NCBI RefSeq assembly: GCF_000237925.1
Contig: NW_017386061.1
Location: 1-64,000 of the forward strand
Origin: Schistosoma mansoni
Taxonomy: Eukaryota; Platyhelminthes; Trematoda; Strigeidida; Schistosomatidae
DNA length: 64,000 nucleotides
Direction: 5' to 3'
Shown: positions 55,665-64,000 of the stretch, piece after piece
Numbering within the stretch: position 1 is the stretch's first letter
Layout of the letters: each line of letters opens with the position of its first letter
Notes under the pieces: generated by a model
Databases searched by the model: none
Told to the model about the DNA's origin: nothing
The model's input: only the letters and a program-made list of their open reading frames with translations
Translations under genes and position numbers: made by a program

Positions 55665-58411
55665 GTAATTAAGTATCTGAATCCCCACAGTTTTCCAATA
55701 ATTCTCTTAGTTGCTACATCTAATGGAAATAAATATTATTTGGTCTACCAGTTGTTTGTCTGTAGATTTTTGTAGACGGCAAACACTAAAATGCTTGGGT
55801 AACGGATTCAGTTTATTGTACAGTGATATATTATATCTTCTTTTTGTTTGGAGTGTTCACATATGATGACAATCCATTTCAGGTTTGTAGAAGCCATCCA
55901 AGAATTTATTGGTTTTTTGTAGATTACCGTGAACTCTGAAGTCAATCAACTTTGAAAGGTGACCACAGACTGCTTTTTATCCCAGTTTTGTTCATCCGCT
56001 CACTGAAAATTTTGCTGGTGAATGTAGAAAATCATTTACTGCTGCATTCATTCATGTGGATGGGATGACTGGACATTCTTAGCACATAAAAATTCTCATC
56101 AAACCCACATAGCAGTATATAGTTAATGTAGAGGGTACATACTAACTGTTATTCTGTATTACTCGATTGTCATCTGTTTCCTATCAAGTGGGTTATACTG
56201 ATTGGCTTCTTCACTCGTATTTTCATTCTTTTTATTTATAAATCAAAACTATCTAATGTTTAAAACATGTGCCATTCATATATATATTTTCACATACCTT
56301 TTTGTAACTTCATTTGTTTTATCAGTAAGAAATTGTTTTGATTATCAGTATTAAGTGAAATATCCAAATCATATGAAACTTTATTATTATGTAGTATGTA
56401 CAGTTATCTGAATAAATGTAAATATACATCTTATTTTATATCGTGAACTGAATTTAATTGGACAACTACCGAAAACCAGGAGGTGTTAAATAGTTGCTTT
56501 GTCCTATTATGGGGGTTCTCACCGATACGCATCCATGATCGCACCAGGGATTGAACCCAGTACCTCTAGACCCCGCAACGAGAGTTTGACCTTTACATTA
56601 GCTTATTGGCAGCCAGTGATTTACACGTTTAACTTAAATCAATTCGAGATATTGTACAACCATCATCCAATGTCATTGTTAGGTCACTTTCTAATAATCA
56701 ACATGGTCGAACTCCACTGGTCACGGTTTTTCATTAGAACTCCTAGGATTACCTCTTGCATTTATTCGCTAGTAAATGAAGTTAGAGATATGAGCTATTG
56801 GTTGCTGGTTGCTTCATATAGGAATGTGTATTGAGTTTCATCTCAAATTGTTAAAAATAGAAGAACCATTGAAAACTAAAAAGAAATCATAAGAAAAATC
56901 TTTCAATCTTTTTTGAAATTCGTCAACACCGCACTCATCCACTATCCTTCACTTCGAACACATTTAAATTTTAGCGGTGAAAGATTCTCATTAGAAAATT
57001 GGTCTCGAAGTCAGTTACCACTAGTAAGTACACAATCATTGAAATAAATAATTTATGAGAGTGTGAATGCTTTATTTTCATTCTTCTAAATGTATGAAAT
57101 TAAAGAAATATACCGAAATTAAATTATAACGTATTCACTCTAACTGATTGTATAATAGATTTCGCTATTTTGCTTTAATCTAATAAATAATGGTCAACTT
57201 AGATGATGTGATGGAACATCTATGTATATTTCACTTAAAATGAGAGTTTGAATATTTCCTTGTTATACTTAGTGTTATTTTACTCTTCATCAAGATGGAT
57301 AACTGTGAACAGTCAGAAGTCAGATAGTTAGCAATTAAAGTAACAAGGTGACGATATTTAAAGCAATTAGCCCCATTGATAAATTTGGATAATATAATTA
57401 TCCTGAAAATCTTATTATGATTATTACGCTATCCAAAGTTGATGATAATCATGCTATATGGTAAATATGAATGAATTAGGAAATATGGACATTAGAATGC
57501 TTGTCAAGTGGTTACAAGATATTCTGTTCACAACGAGACCTTACAAGTGTTATCTCGAATATACTGCGTATGTTCGTGGATGAATAGTCAAGAAGGATTC
57601 CCAATACCCAGATGAAAGGGTTATCGAGCGATTATTAATTTCCAATGATAAATCAACTGATATCATAAAAGATGTATGAACACAAACTAACAGCGGAACA
57701 AAATGATGTGTCATTACTGATATTAATGCATGTAGACAATTATGAATATAGATTCGACTGAGCAAACGTAAAATTTTCGGATGGAGAAAGTTTAAAGAAT
57801 GCCAGAGAATTTCTGGAAGAGTAAAATTCTGATCAGTCAGCAATCAACAAACATATCGGAATTGACGCTATCTATCAAATTATTTGAAAAAAAGTTAATC
57901 AATAAAGTGATCGTAGTCCAACGGAAAAAGATAATCAACCTTAGTACAAAGAAAGTCAACGACAACAAGACCTTTGACACCAATCAATCACAAATTAAGC
58001 TTATGGAATAACTAAGCAACTCACTTCTATATGACGTAAACGCTGATATAATCGACCAGTAAGATAACGTAATCTCTACAATTGAACCATCTAGAACAGC
58101 GAACTCGAAAATATCAAAAGTCATGAAAACTATTTTAAAATTTACCAAATACTTGAGTACCAACCTTTTTTTTAAAAAAATTACATATTGTAAATGAAGT
58201 TATACACTATTTTCTTTGTTTTTATCAAATATAATCAATATACTGATAAATACAGACAATTAAACAGAAATACAGTTATATATTTTTCATAAAAGAAGTA
58301 CAATTTACAGATTAATAGTAATGGTCTAGTTACAGTTGTTGAGTTTTTTTAATCAAATTATTACGTCAGTTAAGATGAAACGACTAGTGATATATTGACC
58401 GATCACTAAAT
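55665..58411. other. Gene-poor stretch
   Basis: AT-rich. One antisense SINE relic near 56500-56600 is listed separately; nothing else recognised. Confidence 0.6.
56500..56600 (-). mobile_element. Decayed antisense tRNA-derived SINE
   Basis: Minus strand shows GGGGTCTAGAGG (A box) and GGGTTCAATCCC (B box) around a body with GGATGCGTATCGGTGAG. Confidence 0.65.
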
Positions 58412-58640
58412 ATCAGAAGGGGTTTTTGTGGATATTATAGTAATTTTAATAGTTGAAATCATAAGTCAATTGAAGCTAGACCATAATGAAAAACCTAGAA
58501 GCACTGGATGGCCGGTTTGTCCTATTGTGAGACTTCTCAGTAGTGCGCATCCACGATCTCGTCTTGTGGGATTCGAACCCAGGACCTACCAGTATCGCTC
58601 GCGAGCGCTTATCCTCTAGACCACTGAGCCGGAATACAAC
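58412..58640 (-). mobile_element. tRNA-derived SINE (Sm-alpha-like), intact boxes
   Basis: Minus strand: A box TGGTCTAGAGG (58613-58623), B box GGTTCGAATCC (58569-58579), body with GTGGATGCGCACTACTGAG, then the family tail ending near 58412. Both pol III boxes are consensus-like. Confidence 0.85.
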
Positions 58641-58813
58641 GGTGTTAATGTCTAACTTCAACCAATCCACGAAATCGAGCGACACATTCACCATTGTCTT
58701 CAGTGAGTTACTATCTCACAACAAACCCGTTTAAACTCCACTGGTCACTACTTCTCACTAGAACTCCAGGAAACACCTCTTGAAGTCAGTCACTAGCGAG
58801 CATATGTTGATTA

Positions 58814-58950
58814 ATATCAGAAGGGGATTTTGTGGATATTATAGTAATTTTAATAGTTGAGATCATGAGTTAATTGAAGCTAGACCACCATGAAATACCT
58901 GGAAGCACTGGACGGCCGTTTTGTCCTATTGTGGGACTCCTCAGCAGTGT
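58814..58950 (-). mobile_element. Second SINE copy, truncated
   Basis: Repeats the tail and body of the previous SINE from about 402 bases away, in the same strand, but stops at CTCAGCAGTG before reaching the B box. Confidence 0.8.
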
Positions 58951-60065
58951 CTGTAAGAAGACAAAAAATCAAAGATAAACTGCTTATTATGCAAAAGATC
59001 AATTGTAAATGTTTAATAATTTTGTTCAATTTAATTAGGATTCAATAGTTGTGTCGATGCTTTCTAGTTTTCAATAGGCCCACTTGATGATATCAGTGTA
59101 TGACAAGTAGCTAATTGAAAATTGAACAAATTTCCACCTGTTTATTTATTTTTGTTATTATGCGAATTGATAAGACACTTCAATGTAGTTTTCTTTTAGA
59201 AAAATTTATATCTTTTTGTCTGCTTGTTAGTCTATTCGCCTATTCATCTGTTTATTGATTTATCTCTCTAGAATTGGTAGTTCGTTCCGTTGTAAAAAAG
59301 CAGGCTCTGAAACAATAATATTATTTTACCAAATCAAGCAAGTTTTGTTAACTTCATTTTTTACACTTATGGGTTAAATTAATCAATATTGTAGTGCACT
59401 TTGTTCGATATAATTCGATTGATACTAATGATTTATCAATATCATATTAGCTACTACTCATTGACCAATTAGTTTAAACAAATCAACCCATTATCATTCG
59501 ACGTTTAAATAGGCTAGTAATAACAGCTCTAGACTGTATACAGAATGGTCATAGTTCGAATCCTAAGGTGATTAAAATCGGGAACTTTTATTAAGAACTC
59601 TTATAACTCTTCTTTCGCCTACGTGCGTAATTATTCGATATTTTTCCTAGTTGTTAATAACTTGTCAGTTAATCAGATTTACTCCAGGGATTTACTTTTT
59701 GCCATATTTTCTAAATTTTCTTGAAAACTTTGAATCAAATAATGTATATAACTGTAGGAACATGACTAATTATAACAAATTTCTTTGAATCTGTGCAGAT
59801 ATCAACATTACCACCACTACAACAATAATAATAACAACCACTACTACTTATGCTACTACTATTAGATCAGTTTTCATTTATTTTACTTGATGAATAATAG
59901 TTCCTTCAATAAATTATAAATTACGTTGAAATGGCATTGTAATGATGATGCATTAGTGTTTTGATGTTTTATGTTATTTTTTCTCACTCAATTATCAGTT
60001 TAACTTTTGAAAATGTAACACATTGTACTCAAAGAACTTTAGATGAGGTTCTACGTAATCGAAGT
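58951..60065. other. Gene-poor stretch
   Basis: AT-rich. An ACC/ACA/ACT triplet run lies near 59811-59871. No gene. Confidence 0.55.
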
Positions 60066-60069
60066 TGTA

Positions 60070-60310
60070 GTAATGTGCTGTGTGCTACTGATATGGACAG
60101 ATATATGTAGTATGTATCACCAATCAAAAGTGTAAGGCCTGGAGACAGAAGGTTGAGAAGATTGAAGAGAAGAGAGCGAGAAGAGAGAGTGATTGATATA
60201 GAAATAAAGGAACAATCAAGTCTGAGACAATTGATGGATATTTTGCAAATGAAGTATTTACTGTATGGTTATCAGATTTTATCAGTAGATTCTGTAATTG
60301 TGTGTACGAC
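60070..60310. repeat. Dispersed repeat, partner of 22850-23075
   Basis: See the partner copy. This copy has a longer purine-rich stretch (AAGAGAGAGTG...). An open frame from 60153 runs across it but its basic-then-hydrophobic reading looks compositional. Confidence 0.55.
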
Positions 60311-60591
60311 TACTATGGTTGTCCCACTGTTGTTTTCGTTAATTACATTGCGACTACTAGTAGTAGTTATGGCTTCTATATGCATGCTTACAAGTTTTCT
60401 TACTTTGACTCTACAAAAATTTGAGTTTTTCGTCATGAAAGCTAAATATTTCTATAATTATTGCGGAGTTTGAATTATTGTGTTGTTAATCTTCTCGAAT
60501 TAATTTGGACTATTCCTTGTCGACATAAATCTACATTGTATTGAATCCCCCGATATAGCCATTTAGCTACAAGATTCGATGGAATCGTTGG

Positions 60592-60790
60592 GTTATAGTT
60601 AGCAGTGGAATGCAGCACAGGTGTTTCATCCCGTCTGGGTATCGTCGGCTGGACTCAATAACTCAGTAGACAACGTGTTCGGCGTTTTTAGTGAAAGGTA
60701 CTGGGTTCTAGTTTCAATATGTACATCAGCTCTGGGGTGCAGACGCATCCAGATCGCAAGACTTAGATTCCATTGCTGACCATAATCCAT
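60592..60790. repeat. Fold-back SINE-like element
   Basis: Outer words TATAGTTAGCAGTGGAATG and CATTGCTGACCATAA are inverted repeats; the inside reads antisense then sense SINE-like text. It resembles the 27943-28356 element but is shorter and more decayed. Confidence 0.6.
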
Positions 60791-63700
60791 CTATTCTATA
60801 TAAGTTACTTGTGTTTTTTTCATCTTTATTCAGTAACTTAGCTTGCAAATGTATTGTTGAGTTTATGTATATAAGGAATGAAGTTTGGTTAAAAATGAAT
60901 CTCAATTTTAGGTGACTAAAATCAGCTAATCAGTAGCCCTCAGCTACACTAGTGAAAAGAATTAGTCTTGACTAAATAGAGATAGATGGATTTCTTCAAA
61001 GTTATTTATGTGCCTTATTGATGAGTATATCTTAGCATAAAATATCAGTTTATCTCTTTGGATAAACTATCTCCAAATAACAGACATTGTTATGTCTCGT
61101 AATCATAAAGCGTTCATTGTGTGAAAGACTTCAAGCGACTGGTGAATAGGTATTATAATAGATACTTTCTTATCAGTTAAGAGTTATAAAAGTAGATTTA
61201 AGTCTCAAAACGAGAAAACAAGTTTTCCATTGCTTCAATGTATGTATATCAGCCTATTCGAGTTTATGAAACCAGCCAGAAATGTTGGTCGCTTAATAGT
61301 TTTTATCAAGAATAATTTCTTAGAAGATACTATGCCAAATCGTTTATCTAAACATTCGTCAAGAATAAAATTTAAAGTTATACAAAAAATGGGTGTTTGT
61401 TGTACAGAATAGGTTAAGTGTAATGTTGAATCAGTAAAATAAAAGGAAACTTGCTCAAAACATGCTTCTAAATAATCGTGAATATTGTAGAGATTAATCA
61501 TTCGCATAGAGAATTCTGATATATTTACGTAATACTATCTTGAGCAACTTATATTTCTTTACGTTGATTTCAATTTCAATCTATGTAAATAATTCTCCTT
61601 TTCTTTTAATTCTCTATTCACTGCCAACATAATACTGACATTTTCTTACATTAAACAACAATTTACCACTGGTCAACAGTTAACGTTTTATTGCTTAGGT
61701 TCTATAACTAGTGAAAGTTTATCAAGAGGTTTTGTCAAATACCCAATAACCAGTGAGATATGACTTGACAATACGAATATTATCCACAGGACTAATACAA
61801 ATAGATAAATAATGATGCGTCTAACCTCTGGGTACATTGAGATGGATTATGTGCTCTCATAGAACAGAATTTTACTCAAACTCACTCTTCTCTCTTTCCT
61901 GTATTCTACAAAATTTAAGCGATGATAAAAATAATTTATTGTGCTTAGTATGGTAAGTCATACCACTAACGAAATAGGTCAACATAGAATACACATATAG
62001 TTTGTCACATGGTTCCATGAAACATTTCACAAATAGTCATTAGAAGAAATAAGGAAATAAACAATGGAAGTGAATTATATGAACAAACAAACTAAACTTC
62101 CTTTCGAAATTCATTCTTACGTTATAGCTGATATCGAGACAAAATAAATGTCCATGAACTCATAGCACATCTGCCTCTCACTTGTTAATTTGTGTACAAT
62201 ATCTCGCATTTTCCCGTTCATTTAGTGAATGAATGTTGTATATAGGAACATAATTTCCACTGAGGATTACATTTTAATCGATAACTCTTATTTTACTTGA
62301 TTTCTCATCAGACAAGTTGCGATACACTACAGTACTACTTTCACAGAAGACGTATGTATATAGCTTTAAATGATTGGAACAAAGCCTCCAATGAAAATTA
62401 AACCTACATCCATCACTGAGACATCAACTGAGCTGAAAAATGCTCGGAAATGCTAGATATCGAGTTTTTAACGGACACGGATAAAGGATGGTTTCCCTCA
62501 CCCCAGATGTCCATTCGTGACGACAACCCTGATAAGTCAATTATAAAGCATCTTTAATTATGTCAAAACTCCTTATCTACTGTAAATAAATTAATTTTTC
62601 ATTTTAAAACATCTTATGACCAAACATCATTTTCTCATTGGCTAAAATGTAGTTCAAGGTCGTCCACATACCTCACTTCGACCTAAATAAACTCATCAGT
62701 GTTTGTAGATCTGATGGTTAAAGGAATTGGGACTTTTCTGACTATGTACATTAGTAAACTCTGCCCTGTTTTCTGAAGTTTATGTGTATGTCTGTGAAAA
62801 ATAAAAACTGTAGATATACTAATATTAGTATTATTTAGTATTGACATGACAGTTGTCATGTTAATACTAAGCCAAATGGCTCGACGATGTGATGTCTACC
62901 CCGACGTAGCTTATATCAATATATATGGATAACCATAAACACGTATTTGAATGGGAAGATGTCAAAATGTTGGGTGAATGCGGTTTAAAGAAAACCAGAA
63001 CATTTTAGGAAGCCAGTCAGTAATCAATAGATCTTAAAGTAGACCTAATTTATCAGTCAATTTATAAATGGTCAACATGTGCTCGGTTGGCTATCAGATC
63101 AGAGAAAGCAATGTAAATTTGTCAACAGTGAAAATATTATCATAGACGTGGGATTAATTCATGAAGTAAAAGTTTGTTGGACTAAGCCATGTTGATAAAT
63201 GCAGACTACCCAGTCGGAGTCGTTTCAGTTATCGTAATCAGCAGTAGGAAACACTATATGACATAGTTCAGAAACAATTGCTGTGGTGCAGATCGACTTA
63301 CCCGATGTTTTATCTTACATCTTGGGATTTGAAGTTATCTCACGTTTTTTGTTTCACAAATTCATCCTTCTTTCTTGAATCACACTATGGACGCCTAATG
63401 GTTTCTGTTACTACTGGTGGTGTAACCACTTCTACTACTCTGATATATCGTTCGGATGATGTAATGTAGCAACTTAAACCGGTGCACGTATATGTCAGGT
63501 TCTAGGCTGAATTTGACTGACTGACTAGAATTTCAAATCTTTCGAACAAGTTACTAATTACTTGTAAAATAATCTTAATAGTTCATTTGTTCTTAAAGTG
63601 TTGGAGGATGATTTCTTTGTTTATCAAACAATGAACGCTTCACAATTAAACCATCCATTTCAAATCATAAAGTACCATCAAACTTCATACCTACTTTATC

Positions 63701-63949
63701 AAAATAAATCGTACTCTTGATAAATAAATGATAATTTCTTCAGATAAAGAGTTAACTATAATACATGCTGTAGTCAAAGAAGAAATTGATATCCTCAACA
63801 TTTCAAACTCTTCATCTAACTGTAAACTATTAACAAGTGGATTATCTAAATATACTGACATATGCTGATGAATGTACCACAGGTATTGTAGTTTGACAAC
63901 ACTTCACCAGTAACACCTCCTATAATTGAATCACGCCCACCCAGTGAAA
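60791..63949. other. Gene-poor stretch
   Basis: AT-rich, no coherent frames. The start of a possible repeat near 63200-63480 is richer in GC but unrecognised. Confidence 0.5.
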
Positions 63950-64000
63950 TCAAAAGTCAGAAGCGAGGAGGTTTGAAGATATATTTGATAGATTATCAAT
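63950..64000 (+). repeat. Start of unclassified dispersed repeat (partial at window edge)
   Basis: AAAAGTCAGAAGCGAGGAG then GAAGATATATTTGATAGATTATC resembles the start of 39345-39610. Confidence 0.5.

Noticed and set aside
59525-59580. tRNA-like B-box word (ATAGTTCGAATCCT)
   Set aside because: No A box or cloverleaf around it; at most a SINE scrap.
60153-60473. A 106-residue basic then hydrophobic frame
   Set aside because: It overlaps a dispersed repeat whose other copy does not keep the frame.
61088-61150. Possible second copy of the solo LTR (shares TGTTATGTCTCGT)
   Set aside because: Only the first 13 bases match; later similar words are inverted and out of order.
1-64000. CRISPR arrays, rRNA genes, spliced-leader RNA, operons or bacterial features
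   Set aside because: None seen. The only regular short repeats are microsatellites, the 42-nt coding repeat and the tRNA units.

Overview
The window looks like nuclear DNA of a blood fluke (Schistosoma; species not resolved). Reasons: AT-rich sequence; genes whose first introns are only 35 to 43 bp while later introns reach kilobases; tRNA-derived SINEs resembling the schistosome Sm-alpha family; RTE-type LINE pieces; and a Ty3/gypsy LTR element. No bacterial or phage features were seen.

Layout. (1) 1-10755: five head-to-tail units of about 2.15 kb, each carrying one tRNA-Glu(TTC) and one tRNA-Phe(GAA) on the + strand, ten tRNA genes in all. Base composition flips from G+T-rich to A+C-rich at each tRNA. 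Three genes carry a substitution at a normally conserved or paired position. (2) 10756-16552: a full-length gypsy element with near-identical LTRs and one open Gag-Pol frame, which has an exact 42-nt tandem repeat between protease and reverse transcriptase. Its left flank is the tRNA array and its right flank is the interior of a LINE, with no target-site duplication. (3) 16553-17190: 3-prime end of that LINE. (4) 17847-32219, minus strand: a seven-exon gene for a 447-residue IQ-motif coiled-coil protein, dynein regulatory complex subunit 10 (DRC10/IQCD). Its introns hold SINEs, a LINE fragment and a long inverted repeat. (5) 32220-41209: intergenic, with decayed repeats and an antisense LINE fragment. 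(6) 41210-47283, plus strand: a seven-exon PDCD4 gene (534 residues, two MA3 domains). Its last intron contains a decayed copy of part of exon 5; one intron contains a 422-base assembly gap. (7) 47284-64000: 3-prime UTR, then gene-poor repeat-rich DNA, including a LINE with a large internal deletion that is split by a solo LTR with a clear 5-bp target-site duplication.

The two protein genes are unrelated in function (ciliary/flagellar axoneme versus translation control) and show no sign of joint regulation. Exon models were built by eye from splice consensus, reading phase and family resemblance; all phases close in both genes. Statements about family membership rest on recalled family features, not on searches.
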